The notes: generated from the letters alone by a model not told the origin. A DNA stretch of 48,490 nucleotides from Lachnospiraceae bacterium (GCA_017962105.1 JAGCVY010000004.1:1-48490), one strand, 5' to 3'; positions 23,963 through 32,439 are shown, numbered from the stretch's first letter. Program-made: numbers and translations.

Positions 23963-25153
23963 TTACTTTCGCAATCTTTTCATCACTGCCCACAAACGTT
24001 TTGGCGTTTTCGTTTTAATCCACAGTACAAAACGCTTCTTATTCCGTAAGTATTTCTTCGATGCTTTCGTCCATCCCCGTTCCCGCAATAGAGAAAAGAA
24101 GTCATCTCGAAAACCCGGAACCGCATACACTTTTCGTGTTTCCCCGAGCGTTAGATTATTAGCCGCAGCAATCTCCCGGCATTTCGCCTCGGAAACCATC
24201 AGTTGACTCTTTACGGCATCAAACAATTCGACACCTCTGTCGGTATTTACAAGCACTGCAGACACTCCGGCGGAAGCATCAAACTCTTTATGGTATTTTT
24301 CGACATCCCAGTAATCTCCGAACGTGATATCATCGACACGCTGTTCATATCGATACTGACAATCGAAGCAGGATCTTCGCACAATAACTTTCGAAAAGAA
24401 CGCAAAGTAATACGAATTGCTGACATACGACTGGTTTTTCCGCCTCCCAGACGTATTGTAAGTGATATGCACGCCCACACCGCCGGCATTCTTATCACGG
24501 AATTTCAAATCCAGCGCATCTAACGGAACATCCCTCGTTATCGTTTTTAAATACTCGCGAAACGCACGCGGGCTGGGTGAGCCCCCACAAAGAAATCCGA
24601 CGGTATACAGGTTATCATAACCCTTTCGCAGGTAGTTTTTCAATCCCGCAATCTGACACGACAGTCCGGAAAACAGAACAGTACGACCGGATTCCAGTTC
24701 TTCTTTGATTTCGGAAAATGTGTCACCTGCCCAGCTCCACACATACTTGGATCCGCGCATAGGCTCCGTTTCCGATTCATTTTCCGCTTTGCGAATTACA
24801 GCGTTATACTTCTCATCCCACACGCATCCGTAGACGATTCCGCCCCGCCTGAAGATTTCTCTTGCCAGCGCAGTAAAGAAACCGCCGGATGTGCTTTTCT
24901 TCAACACATCTGGGTCGGTTAACTGAATCGCATATGCTTTTTGTATGGTGTGCTTTTCCGGCAGGGTGATCGTGGGGCAAACCTGGCGGCACAGGCCGCA
25001 GTCAACGCATGTTTCTGCCGAAACTTTCGGAGTGGGAAATCCTTCCGCATCATCCCCAAAGACAATTGCGTTCCTGGGGCAGATTTTCATGCATGCTCCG
25101 CAGCCGGTGCAATTCTCGCGTTTTACCGAAGAAATATTGTTTGTTTCCGACAT
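23963..25153 (-). CDS. Fe-S protein of the coenzyme F420 hydrogenase beta-subunit (FrhB) family
   Basis: A 396-aa protein. Two 4Fe-4S motifs at the N-terminus, CTGCGACMKICP (15-26) and CVDCGLCRQVCP (48-59), are followed by an FrhB-type domain (KSTSGGFFTALA, FSGLSCQIAGLKNYL, FLCGGSPSPRAF) and a Cys-containing RRSCFDCQYRYE segment near 260. FrhB proteins bind FAD and move electrons between Fe-S centres and a flavin or F420. Clostridia lack F420 as a rule, so ferredoxin is the likelier partner here. The reaction in glycan clusters is not established. The start is fixed by GAGGAGG at 7 nt. No obvious redox substrate is encoded nearby unless the acyl or sugar product needs reduction. Confidence 0.85.
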   Translation of the reverse strand: MSETNNISSVKRENCTGCGACMKICPRNAIVFGDDAEGFPTPKVSAETCVDCGLCRQVCPTITLPEKHTIQKAYAIQLTDPDVLKKSTSGGFFTALAREIFRRGGIVYGCVWDEKYNAVIRKAENESETEPMRGSKYVWSWAGDTFSEIKEELESGRTVLFSGLSCQIAGLKNYLRKGYDNLYTVGFLCGGSPSPRAFREYLKTITRDVPLDALDLKFRDKNAGGVGVHITYNTSGRRKNQSYVSNSYYFAFFSKVIVRRSCFDCQYRYEQRVDDITFGDYWDVEKYHKEFDASAGVSAVLVNTDRGVELFDAVKSQLMVSEAKCREIAAANNLTLGETRKVYAVPGFRDDFFSLLRERGWTKASKKYLRNKKRFVLWIKTKTPKRLWAVMKRLRK

Positions 25154-25197
25154 AACGATACCTCCTCTTGACGAAGATGCCTTCCGTGTGCGCCCGA

Positions 25198-25950
25198 TTA
25201 CGACGACAGTCTTCCGGAATCCACCGCGACAGATGATCCGGTGATGAAAGCTGCCTCCTCAGACAAAAGGAATGCAACCGTCGCAGCAATATTGTCCGGC
25301 TCACAGATGCCCAAATACTGTCTCTGCAGAATTCCCTTCAGGTCTTCCGAATCCCCGCCGTTATCCATGATCTGGTCAAAAATTGCGGTCCTCGTGATGC
25401 CCGGCATCACCGAATTAACACGGATTTTCTTGGATCCGAGCTCTTTGGCCATGCAGCGGATTGCGCTGTCCATCGCGGCCTTCGAAGCACAGTAGCCGGT
25501 TTTGCTCTGATTGCCTTCCTGCGATGCCACGGAAGAGATTCCTACGATGCTCATTCCCTCGTTAAAATTCTTCTTCTTGGTGATGATCCTAACAATCTCA
25601 ACAAAAGAGAAGAAATTGATGTCCATCATCTGTTTCAAATAGTCGTATACACACAGTTTGAGAGGACGTACGGTTCCGATTCCCGCGCTGTGGACAAATC
25701 CGTCCAGAGGACCTCTTTCCTTGATAATCGTCTCTATCTGCTCTGCAATCGCAGGAACATCCGAGAGATCCATCGCATAATATGCGTTTGCCCCGACAGA
25801 CTCTGCCGCAGCAGCAAGCTTCTCCGGGTCTCTCGCAACCATGATCACTTCGGCTCCGGCAGCCGTCAGTGTTCGGCTGATTGCTTCCCCGATTCCGGAG
25901 GATGCGCCGGTAACTAAAATTCTTTTGCTCGAAAAATCAAATTTTACCAT
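25198..25950 (-). CDS. SDR-family 3-oxoacyl-ACP reductase-like protein (A)
   Basis: A 250-aa classical short-chain dehydrogenase. NAD(P)-binding TGASSGIG (14-21), active-site serine near 139-140 (VGISSVAS) and YCASK with Y153 and K157 are all present. A C-terminal TGSSVAVDSG matches FabG-like enzymes. In this context it should reduce a 3-ketoacyl group on ACP to 3-hydroxyacyl. It follows the KASIII gene by 11 nt with a strong AAGGAG. It is paralogous to the second SDR at 33545-34315; shared stretches such as F(V/I)EIVRI and IVGISS show the two diverged from one ancestor, as did the two KASIII genes. A sugar reductase cannot be excluded. Confidence 0.88.
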   Translation of the reverse strand: MVKFDFSSKRILVTGASSGIGEAISRTLTAAGAEVIMVARDPEKLAAAAESVGANAYYAMDLSDVPAIAEQIETIIKERGPLDGFVHSAGIGTVRPLKLCVYDYLKQMMDINFFSFVEIVRIITKKKNFNEGMSIVGISSVASQEGNQSKTGYCASKAAMDSAIRCMAKELGSKKIRVNSVMPGITRTAIFDQIMDNGGDSEDLKGILQRQYLGICEPDNIAATVAFLLSEEAAFITGSSVAVDSGRLSS

Positions 25951-25961
25951 TGTTTATCTCC

Positions 25962-27047
25962 TTAAAACGGTTCGTTGATGATTCCCTCAAGGAATACCTC
26001 ATCAGTTTCTGTCACCGGCAGAATGTCATCCGTATTGATGGTTGCGGATGCAACTCCCCAGGACAAACCGACTCCGAAGCAACAGAACATGGTTTTAATC
26101 TTCTCACCGCTCACATCCCCGTAACGATCGCAGAGAGCGATTGTAGCGGCGGGCGCCGAGGTGTTGCCGTAGCGGTCAATGCAAAGCGGCATCTTTTCCA
26201 TCGGGATTTTAAATTTCTTGGCTAACTGCTTGGAAATATACTGGTTTGCTTGGTGGAACGCAAAACAATCGTACTTCTCCGGTTCCTCGCCTGTTTTTTC
26301 AATGAAATCGCAGATTGCCGCCGGTACTTCGGAAATCGTAAAGCTGAAAACGTCCGTTCCGTTCATATACGTATTATAGAGATTCCGGATGTTTCCGTCC
26401 GGCCACAATACATCCTCACGAACAGCATTCATGTTCCGATAACCGCCCGCCGGCGCGATAATCGCGTTGTAACCGGTTCCGTCCGTACGGAGAAGCACCT
26501 TCAACGGTGAATTTTCCTTCTTCTCCAAAAGGACTGCAGAACCGCCGTCGCCGAACAACATCGCCACGGACTTGTCCTCAGGATTAACCATCTTCGTCAG
26601 TGTCTCTCCGGTTATCAAAAGTGCTTTCGTGATATCGGAATTGGCCATCATCGAGCCGAGCACCTGAAGCCCGTATACGGTTGCGGAGCAACCGAGCCCG
26701 ATATCAAACGCCGCACAATCCTTCGACAGGCCCAGGCGCTTGTGTAAAACACAGGCCGTAGCCGGTCTGCGGTAGTCAACACTGTGCGCAATGAAAACGA
26801 GAGCCCCGATCTCCTCCCGATTGATCCCCTTGTGGGTCAGCAACCGCTCCGCAGCAACAAAGCCCAGATCCGACGCGGTCTGATGTTCAAGCGTTTTCCG
26901 GAATTCCTTCACGCCTGTCATCTTGGAAAACTTCTCAACAGCCTCCTGTCCGAACCGGTCTATGAAACTCTCAATTTCAACTCGCGGCGTAGGTACTGCA
27001 GATGCTACTCCGGCAATACTGATGTTGTTGTATTGAAAGAACGCCAT
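25962..27047 (-). CDS. 3-oxoacyl-ACP synthase III-like condensing enzyme (A)
   Basis: A 361-aa thiolase-fold enzyme with the KASIII catalytic triad C120 (DIGLGCSATVYG), H265 (AFHQANQY) and N295 (RYGNTSAPA). It should decarboxylatively condense malonyl-ACP with an acyl-CoA or acyl-ACP primer. It is longer than housekeeping FabH (about 315-330 aa) and has a short acidic C-terminal tail. It lies between the biotin carboxyltransferase module (24 nt upstream) and SDR A (11 nt downstream). Active-site spacing is nearly identical to KASIII B at 32440-33525, so they are a duplicated pair within one operon. Substrate specificity is unknown; short primers are expected given the lack of dehydratase and enoyl reductase genes. 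Confidence 0.9.
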   Translation of the reverse strand: MAFFQYNNISIAGVASAVPTPRVEIESFIDRFGQEAVEKFSKMTGVKEFRKTLEHQTASDLGFVAAERLLTHKGINREEIGALVFIAHSVDYRRPATACVLHKRLGLSKDCAAFDIGLGCSATVYGLQVLGSMMANSDITKALLITGETLTKMVNPEDKSVAMLFGDGGSAVLLEKKENSPLKVLLRTDGTGYNAIIAPAGGYRNMNAVREDVLWPDGNIRNLYNTYMNGTDVFSFTISEVPAAICDFIEKTGEEPEKYDCFAFHQANQYISKQLAKKFKIPMEKMPLCIDRYGNTSAPAATIALCDRYGDVSGEKIKTMFCCFGVGLSWGVASATINTDDILPVTETDEVFLEGIINEPF

Positions 27048-27070
27048 CTTTATCTCCCTGTTAAATCAAT

Positions 27071-28465
27071 CTACCTGATCCAGTCTACGGTAATGTCACG
27101 GACGAGCAGGTCGTCGCGTCTCTTAATAAACTCCGGTGCAACCTGAGGAAACATTGCACAGCTCAGAACATCTTCCTCTGTTTTCGTGATGTCACTGTAC
27201 ATCGCCTGAATCTTACTCAACTCGGGTTCCAAATTATCCGCCGGTCGACAGGTGATCACTTCGTCATCACCGATTGCCTTTCTCAGAACCTCTTCGTTGA
27301 CAGTTCCGGGAAGCTCCCCGTATTCTCCTCGAAGCAGGCCCTTCGATTCTTTCGTAAAACTCTTGTATCGTCCCATCAGCACATTCAAAACCGCCTGGGT
27401 CCCGACAATCTGGCTGGTCGGTGTAACTAACGGAGGATACCCGAAATCTTCCCGTACACGCGGAACCTCCGCAAGCACGGCTTCCATTCTATCCTCTGCA
27501 TTTGCCTGTTTCAGCTGCGACAGAAGATTCGAGAGCATGCCGCCCGGCACCTGATAAAGCAGTGTGTTCGGATCGACACGGAGAACCTTCGAACTGATGG
27601 TACCATCTTTCTCCATTTTCGCGGCAACCGCCTTAAAATGAACCGCGGCTTCGTTCAGCCTCTTCAAATCCAGCCCTGTATCTCTCTCGGTTCCCTTCAG
27701 TGAGGCGACAAGAGATTCTGTCGCCGGCTGGGAAGTTCCGTTGGCAAACGGCGACAAAGCGCAATCGACAATGTCAACACCCGCCATCGCTGCCATGAGA
27801 TAAACCATGGAGCCCGTTCCGGTAGTATTGTGCGTGTGAAGGTGAATCGGAATAGATACCTTCTCCTTCAACTTTTTGACCAGATTATATGCATCCATGG
27901 GAAGCAGAAGGTTCGCCATATCCTTGATGCAAATCGTGTCTGCACCCATCTGCTCCAGAACAATTGCCTTTTTGACAAAATACTCTTCGCTGTGAACCGG
28001 GCTTGTCGTATAACTCATTGCCGCTTCAACCAGCCCGCCGTATTTCTTCACCGCCTTAATGGATGCTTCCATATTCCGAACATCGTTCAATGCATCAAAA
28101 ATGCGGACGACATCGATTCCGTTCTCAATGGATTTTCGGCAGAAAGCTTCAATCATATCATCCGCATAATGGCGGTATCCGAGAAGATTCTGCCCGCGAA
28201 GAAGCATCTGCAGTTTCGTCTTCGGCAACGCCTTACGTAATGATCTCAACCTCTCCCACGGATCCTCATTTAGAAAGCGCATACACGAGTCAAATGTTGC
28301 CCCGCCCCAGCACTCAATGGACCAGTAGCCGATACTGTCCAAAATCTCGCACGCCGGCAGCATATCTTCCAGTTTCATGCGCGTAGCCGCCTGGCTCTGG
28401 TGCGCATCCCGCAAAATGGTGTCCGTAATCAGCAAAGGCTTCCTGCTTTCAAACACTTCACTCAT
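27071..28465 (-). CDS. Biotin-dependent 2-oxoacid carboxyltransferase (5S/OadA/PycB type)
   Basis: A 464-aa TIM-barrel carboxyltransferase that moves a carboxyl group between oxaloacetate/pyruvate and carboxybiotin. The metal site DTILRDAHQS (15-24), HLHTH with H210 and H212, and the carbamylatable lysine in CIKDMA (K181) are present. The protein ends after the conserved PycA-like C-terminal domain and has no fused biotin domain; the biotin carrier is the next gene upstream. Family alternatives are oxaloacetate decarboxylase alpha and the transcarboxylase 5S subunit. No OadB sodium pump and no biotin carboxylase are encoded with it. With the acyl-CoA carboxyltransferase two genes upstream, a transcarboxylase (oxaloacetate + acyl-CoA) is favoured. 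Confidence 0.9.
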   Translation of the reverse strand: MSEVFESRKPLLITDTILRDAHQSQAATRMKLEDMLPACEILDSIGYWSIECWGGATFDSCMRFLNEDPWERLRSLRKALPKTKLQMLLRGQNLLGYRHYADDMIEAFCRKSIENGIDVVRIFDALNDVRNMEASIKAVKKYGGLVEAAMSYTTSPVHSEEYFVKKAIVLEQMGADTICIKDMANLLLPMDAYNLVKKLKEKVSIPIHLHTHNTTGTGSMVYLMAAMAGVDIVDCALSPFANGTSQPATESLVASLKGTERDTGLDLKRLNEAAVHFKAVAAKMEKDGTISSKVLRVDPNTLLYQVPGGMLSNLLSQLKQANAEDRMEAVLAEVPRVREDFGYPPLVTPTSQIVGTQAVLNVLMGRYKSFTKESKGLLRGEYGELPGTVNEEVLRKAIGDDEVITCRPADNLEPELSKIQAMYSDITKTEEDVLSCAMFPQVAPEFIKRRDDLLVRDITVDWIR

Positions 28466-28475
28466 CCGATAACCC

Positions 28476-28862
28476 TCACTTCACCTCAAACAATACATCG
28501 CCGCCAGCGACGGTCCCACCTGCCGTGCAGTTCATAGCTGTGATCGTGCCATCGGCAGGAGCAAGGATTTCATTTTCCATCTTCATCGCCTCCAAAATCA
28601 GCACCAACTCTCCCGCTTTCACTGCGGAGCCCTCGCCCTTTTCAATCCGGATTACCGTACCGGGCATAGGCGCAACCACCGCTCCCGCGCTGCCTACAAC
28701 AGCCGCACTTGTAGCAGGCGCGCTCTCTGCAGATACCTTGGGAGCACTCACGGTCTCCTTATTCTCTTTCCGAGGCGCCACCGGAGAAGCAGCACCCTCC
28801 CCCATCAGTTCGATCTCCATCTCATAGGTCTTGCCTTCCAGTGTAATACGGTACTTGCTCAT
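28476..28862 (-). CDS. Biotin carboxyl carrier protein
   Basis: A 128-aa carrier. A short N-terminal MSKYRITLEGKTYEMEIE strand is typical of OadA/MmdC-type carriers. It is followed by an Ala/Pro-rich linker (about 25-60) and a biotinyl domain with the biotinylation motif EAMKMEN (K94). The biotin arm should swing between the two carboxyltransferases encoded on either side. The start overlaps the stop of the 59-aa gene (ATGA), and the 5S-type gene begins 10 nt after it. Length and linker match decarboxylase gamma/BCCP subunits rather than fatty-acid AccB, which is usually longer and partnered by AccC. Confidence 0.93.
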   Translation of the reverse strand: MSKYRITLEGKTYEMEIELMGEGAASPVAPRKENKETVSAPKVSAESAPATSAAVVGSAGAVVAPMPGTVIRIEKGEGSAVKAGELVLILEAMKMENEILAPADGTITAMNCTAGGTVAGGDVLFEVK

Positions 28863-29038
28863 GCTTTCGAATCCTCCAGTTGATATTTGTGATACGTGAT
28901 ATTGTTCTTCTCGATGTATTCTTCCAGGTTGCTCTTATAAACCTCCCGGAAGGAACGGACAACAACTCGTTTTGTATCGGTTTTATTTTCTTCTGCTACA
29001 GCGGCCACCGCCATCGCCAGAACCTTTTCCAACTCCAT
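28859..29038 (-). CDS. 59-aa small subunit-like protein of the biotin carboxyltransferase module
   Basis: A 59-codon gene starting MELEKVLAMAVAAVAEENK with a middle RVVVRSFREVYKSN segment. It has a good AAAGGAGAA ribosome-binding site, starts 23 nt after the acyl-CoA carboxyltransferase stop and overlaps the biotin carrier start by 4 nt. By eye it resembles the soluble C-terminal helix pair of OadG/MmdD gamma-delta subunits (Ala-rich helix then VVRS(I/F)R), but it has no membrane helix. It may bridge the two carboxyltransferases in a soluble complex. Gamma/epsilon decarboxylase subunits are the nearest comparison; homology is inferred from pattern only. Confidence 0.7.
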   Translation of the reverse strand: MELEKVLAMAVAAVAEENKTDTKRVVVRSFREVYKSNLEEYIEKNNITYHKYQLEDSKA

Positions 29039-29061
29039 TGCGTATTTCTCCTTTCGGTCCT

Positions 29062-30612
29062 TTACAGCGGGATATTTCCGTGCTTCTTCGCTGGATGAAC
29101 GCGATCCTTCGACTTCAGCATCCGGAAGGCTGCCGCAATCTTCTCTCTGGTCTCCTCAGGAAGGATGACCTCATCAACATAGCCATGTTCGGCAGCAATA
29201 TAGGGATTCATAAACTTCTTATTGTATTCATCGAGAAGCTCTTCCTTCTTGGCCTTCGGATCCTCCGCCTGCTCTATCGCCTTCTTTCCGATGATGGACA
29301 CCGCTCCCGATGCTCCCATAACGGCAATCTCGGCAATCGGCCATGCATATACAACATCCGCGCCGGTTCCCTTACTGTTCATGGCAATATAGGCTCCACC
29401 GTATGCTTTGCGCATGATTAGACCTACCTTAGGAACTGTTGCCTCGGAATATGCAAACAACATCTTCGCTCCGTGTCGGATAATGCCCCCGTGCTCCTGC
29501 TGGCTTCCCGGAAGGAACGCCGGTACATCAACAAGCGTAAGTAGCGGAATATTGAAGCAGTCGCAGAAACGAATGAATCTGGCAGCCTTGTCTGATGCAT
29601 TAATCTCCAGCGAGCCAGCCATGCACTGGCTCTGATTTGCAATGATACCGATTGTGTCACCGTCGAGACGAGCAAAACCGACTACGATGTTTTTCGCGAA
29701 ATCCGCCTGAACCTCAAAGAAACTGTTCATGTCGACAAATGTATCAATCACCGCTCTGACATCGTACGGTTTTCTGGAGTCCACGGGCACAATATCACTG
29801 ATGCTCGCACAGTTGTCTCTTGTTGTTCCTTCAACATGCATCGGTCTGTCCTGGTTGTTCTGCGGCAGATATCCGAGAAGTTGACGCACACCGTTCAGAC
29901 AGGATAGATCGTTCGGATACACAAAATGTGCTACACCGGACGTCGAGCTGTGCACCGCAGCGCCTCCAAGGTCGGCGGAGGAGATTACCTCTCCGGTCAC
30001 CGATTTTACAACTGCAGGGCCGGTAATATACATTTGACTGTTTTTCTCCGCCATGAAAATATAGTCGGTAATCGCCGGGGAATAACAGGCTCCTCCTGCG
30101 CAGGGACCGAGAATTACCGAAATCTGCGGAATCACGCCGGATGCAATCGTATTGCGGTAGAAGATGTCCGCGTAACCGGAAAGACCGTCAATGCCCTCCT
30201 CAATTCTCGCTCCTCCGCTGTCGTTGATTGAAATAAACGGGGCTTTCATCTCCATCGCCTTGTCCATGGCGCGACAGATCTTCATGGCCTGAGCCTCTCC
30301 GAGCGATCCGCCTCCGACTGTAAAATCCTGGGATGCCGCAAAAGCGATCCGCCCGTGAATATAACCGTAACCGGTAACCACGCCGTCTCCGGGGCGTTTC
30401 TTCTTATCCATTCCGAAGTCAATCGCACGGGATGTAATCATATCATTGATCTCGACAAATGTCCCGTCATCAAAAAGCGCTTCCATGCGTTCGCGCGCTG
30501 TCAGTTTGCCGGAAGCATGCTGCTTGGCAATCCGCTCCGAACCGCCTGCCGCAGCAACATTTTCCCTGCGCTGATTGAGATCATCAATACTGTTTTTCCA
30601 CTGTTGTTCCAT
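29062..30612 (-). CDS. Acyl-CoA carboxyltransferase (PccB/MmdA/12S type)
   Basis: A 516-aa single-chain carboxyltransferase of the propionyl/methylmalonyl-CoA family, normal length. The crotonase-like halves carry SGGARIEEG (132-140) and CAGGACYSPA (171-180) in the N-terminal part and AYGGAYIAM in the C-terminal part. The N-terminal segment TARERMEALFDDGTFVE is typical. It exchanges CO2 between biotin and an acyl-CoA (acetyl-CoA/malonyl-CoA or propionyl-CoA/methylmalonyl-CoA). It is the first gene of the four-gene module and lies between the polymerase and the 59-aa gene. In this acyl-assembly context malonyl-CoA is the logical product, but the residue that sets acetyl versus propionyl preference cannot be read by eye. 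Confidence 0.93.
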   Translation of the reverse strand: MEQQWKNSIDDLNQRRENVAAAGGSERIAKQHASGKLTARERMEALFDDGTFVEINDMITSRAIDFGMDKKKRPGDGVVTGYGYIHGRIAFAASQDFTVGGGSLGEAQAMKICRAMDKAMEMKAPFISINDSGGARIEEGIDGLSGYADIFYRNTIASGVIPQISVILGPCAGGACYSPAITDYIFMAEKNSQMYITGPAVVKSVTGEVISSADLGGAAVHSSTSGVAHFVYPNDLSCLNGVRQLLGYLPQNNQDRPMHVEGTTRDNCASISDIVPVDSRKPYDVRAVIDTFVDMNSFFEVQADFAKNIVVGFARLDGDTIGIIANQSQCMAGSLEINASDKAARFIRFCDCFNIPLLTLVDVPAFLPGSQQEHGGIIRHGAKMLFAYSEATVPKVGLIMRKAYGGAYIAMNSKGTGADVVYAWPIAEIAVMGASGAVSIIGKKAIEQAEDPKAKKEELLDEYNKKFMNPYIAAEHGYVDEVILPEETREKIAAAFRMLKSKDRVHPAKKHGNIPL

Positions 30613-30645
30613 TCTTTCTGTGTACCTCTCTGGTTTATGTTATTA

Positions 30646-31998
30646 TCACAGCACGGATTCGGTTTTTCGCGAAAACAACCGTATATTCGGTTTAAATTTC
30701 TTGCCGACAAGAAACCACCGAATCAACAACAATTCCACCATGTATTTGATATAAAGATGCGAAAGGAAATCAAAGAAGGTGGAATAAAAGTACATGAGAA
30801 ATACATACGCAATATACGCATACATCAGCAACCGAAAATCAATCGGATTATCCCCACACGGTTTTCTGCTCTTACAATACAGCACGGTATAAAACGCACC
30901 AAACAAAGCCATGAGCACAAAAAAGCCCCAGAACCCGAACTCCACGTAAGCAGGACGAAATGCCGTGGGGGCGTTTCCAATAGATACCCCTGTCGGACTA
31001 TACATATAATCGTAATAAAAATTATAATTCCCGGGCCAACCAATCAGCACTGTCAGTGATTGGTTCAAATAGTAGAACGTTCTTTGTCCGAAAACTTCCG
31101 GCTTCACAATCGGACTGGTCCAAAGCTGGTCAAGAATTGCAATCGGGCTGCCTGCGTAAAAAGTAACATAGTAAAGCGGATCCTTATCCGAAGTTCGTCC
31201 GACAAATTCCCGAATCCCCGAAAACAATGCCGCCAAACCAACAAGCGAAATTGCCATCCGCCGAATCATTCTTCGCGTGGATTTGTTTTTTCTCCAACCG
31301 ACTGCACGTTTGTGAATTGTGTATGCGACAATCAATACAACCACCCAGAGGCGGATCATATTGGAGCGATCGCCTTGAATAAATGTTGTCAACGAGTAAA
31401 GAATAACCGGAACCCAAAACAACGAAATTTTCTTTTTTGAAGCAATCAGATTGTTGCCCACAATATAAGCATAGACAACACCAATCATCTTACTAGCCTG
31501 CGCAAGGTTCCTCGTTAAAATCGACATCTTCAGCGCAGGATCATTAACATCTCTCGACGAATCCGTAGATAACAGACGATACTTCCCGATGGAATCAAGC
31601 AATCCGGAAGCGCCGCTGACTTTCTGAACATGTCTGAAAACCAAAAAGAGCGCCAGCAGCTGAAACGCGATAATCAGATACGTCTTAAATGGATGGATTA
31701 TAATTTCTTTCGGCGCCACAACCTCGTGAGAAAACGAATATTTTCCGAGATTGGGGTATCGTGAAAGACAAACCCCGATAATCCCTCCAACCATCGTTGC
31801 TATGATTCCCGCTGCAATCAGCCCTGTTGATTTCGGCGAAAACTCCAATCCCCATCGTTCTTCGTTGTAATATGTGCAGAAACAGCCAAAAAGGAACACC
31901 AGCGCCACAGCGGTGGGCGGTGCAAGCAGATCGGTGTCAAAAATCACAAAAGATAACAAAAACAACAGGCTGAGCACAACCAGCGTCACTGGCAGCAT
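30646..31998 (-). CDS. wzy: Wzy-like polysaccharide polymerase
   Basis: A 450-aa membrane protein with about ten to twelve hydrophobic segments and a large extracytoplasmic loop (about residues 265-350, containing GIREFVGR, YYVTFYAGSP and NAPTAFRPAYVEFG). This fits the oligosaccharide repeat-unit polymerase (Wzy/O-antigen ligase-like) family, which joins undecaprenyl-linked repeat units outside the membrane. Sequence conservation in Wzy is low, so assignment rests on topology, the loop and the neighbouring flippase and Wzz-like genes. The ATG at 31998 is preferred because GGAGG sits 9 nt upstream; the earlier ATG at 32016 overlaps that site. A terminator-like hairpin lies between it and the upstream ACP gene. 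Confidence 0.8.
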   Translation of the reverse strand: MLPVTLVVLSLLFLLSFVIFDTDLLAPPTAVALVFLFGCFCTYYNEERWGLEFSPKSTGLIAAGIIATMVGGIIGVCLSRYPNLGKYSFSHEVVAPKEIIIHPFKTYLIIAFQLLALFLVFRHVQKVSGASGLLDSIGKYRLLSTDSSRDVNDPALKMSILTRNLAQASKMIGVVYAYIVGNNLIASKKKISLFWVPVILYSLTTFIQGDRSNMIRLWVVVLIVAYTIHKRAVGWRKNKSTRRMIRRMAISLVGLAALFSGIREFVGRTSDKDPLYYVTFYAGSPIAILDQLWTSPIVKPEVFGQRTFYYLNQSLTVLIGWPGNYNFYYDYMYSPTGVSIGNAPTAFRPAYVEFGFWGFFVLMALFGAFYTVLYCKSRKPCGDNPIDFRLLMYAYIAYVFLMYFYSTFFDFLSHLYIKYMVELLLIRWFLVGKKFKPNIRLFSRKTESVL

Positions 31999-32037
31999 TA
32001 TGCAAATCCTCCACAAGACAACAGTGCGAAATGCAAG

Positions 32038-32075
32038 TTAAAAAGGCATGTGCGCTATAACTCCCCATACATGCC
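32038..32075 (-). terminator. Terminator-like hairpin between ACP and polymerase genes
   Basis: GGCATGT (32045-32051) pairs with ACATGCC (32069-32075) and the minus strand continues TTTTTAAC. Its place inside the operon suggests partial termination, which would raise ACP relative to downstream products. Confidence 0.6.
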
Positions 32076-32104
32076 GTAAATCATCATTTTCTCAGGCATC
32101 ATAA

Positions 32105-32134
32105 TCGGGATAATATGATCACACATTATCCCGA
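32105..32134. promoter_or_regulatory. Perfect 10-bp inverted repeat after the ACP gene
   Basis: TCGGGATAAT (32105-32114) and ATTATCCCGA (32125-32134) around a 10-nt loop, 26 nt past the ACP stop. It has no T tract and may be an mRNA 3'-end stabiliser or processing site acting with the hairpin at 32045-32075. Confidence 0.5.
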
Positions 32135-32160
32135 AAACGATTTCCCTTTCGTTGACGTAA

Positions 32161-32382
32161 TTACTTGTTCATCAACGCAACAATGTCCCCAACGGTCTCA
32201 AAACCCTTGATTACATCACCGGTCAACTTAACGCCGAACTCATCCTCCATGAGAACGATCAAAGACAGTTTTGCCATGGAATCATACTCATCAATGTCGT
32301 CCAAAGCCTTGTCTACAGTAAGATCACCCTCATCTAACTCAAGCATATCCTCGAGCAGTGCAAGTTTTTCACGTTCAGTCAT
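32161..32382 (-). CDS. Acyl carrier protein
   Basis: A 73-aa acidic protein with the phosphopantetheine attachment serine S35 in EYDSMAKLSLI (DSM in place of the usual DSL). The four-helix ACP pattern is clear, and the length is normal. It should carry the growing acyl group between FabD, the two KASIII enzymes and the two reductases of this operon. The Shine-Dalgarno GGAGG is 8 nt before the ATG. A dedicated ACP separate from housekeeping acpP is typical of secondary acyl or polyketide pathways. No phosphopantetheinyl transferase is encoded here, so the cellular AcpS or Sfp must load it. A hairpin pair follows immediately. Confidence 0.93.
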   Translation of the reverse strand: MTEREKLALLEDMLELDEGDLTVDKALDDIDEYDSMAKLSLIVLMEDEFGVKLTGDVIKGFETVGDIVALMNK

Positions 32383-32439
32383 GTTTCATTCCTCCGTCAT
32401 AATAATTCTATATACATCAGCTGAAGCTGTTGTACTCAT

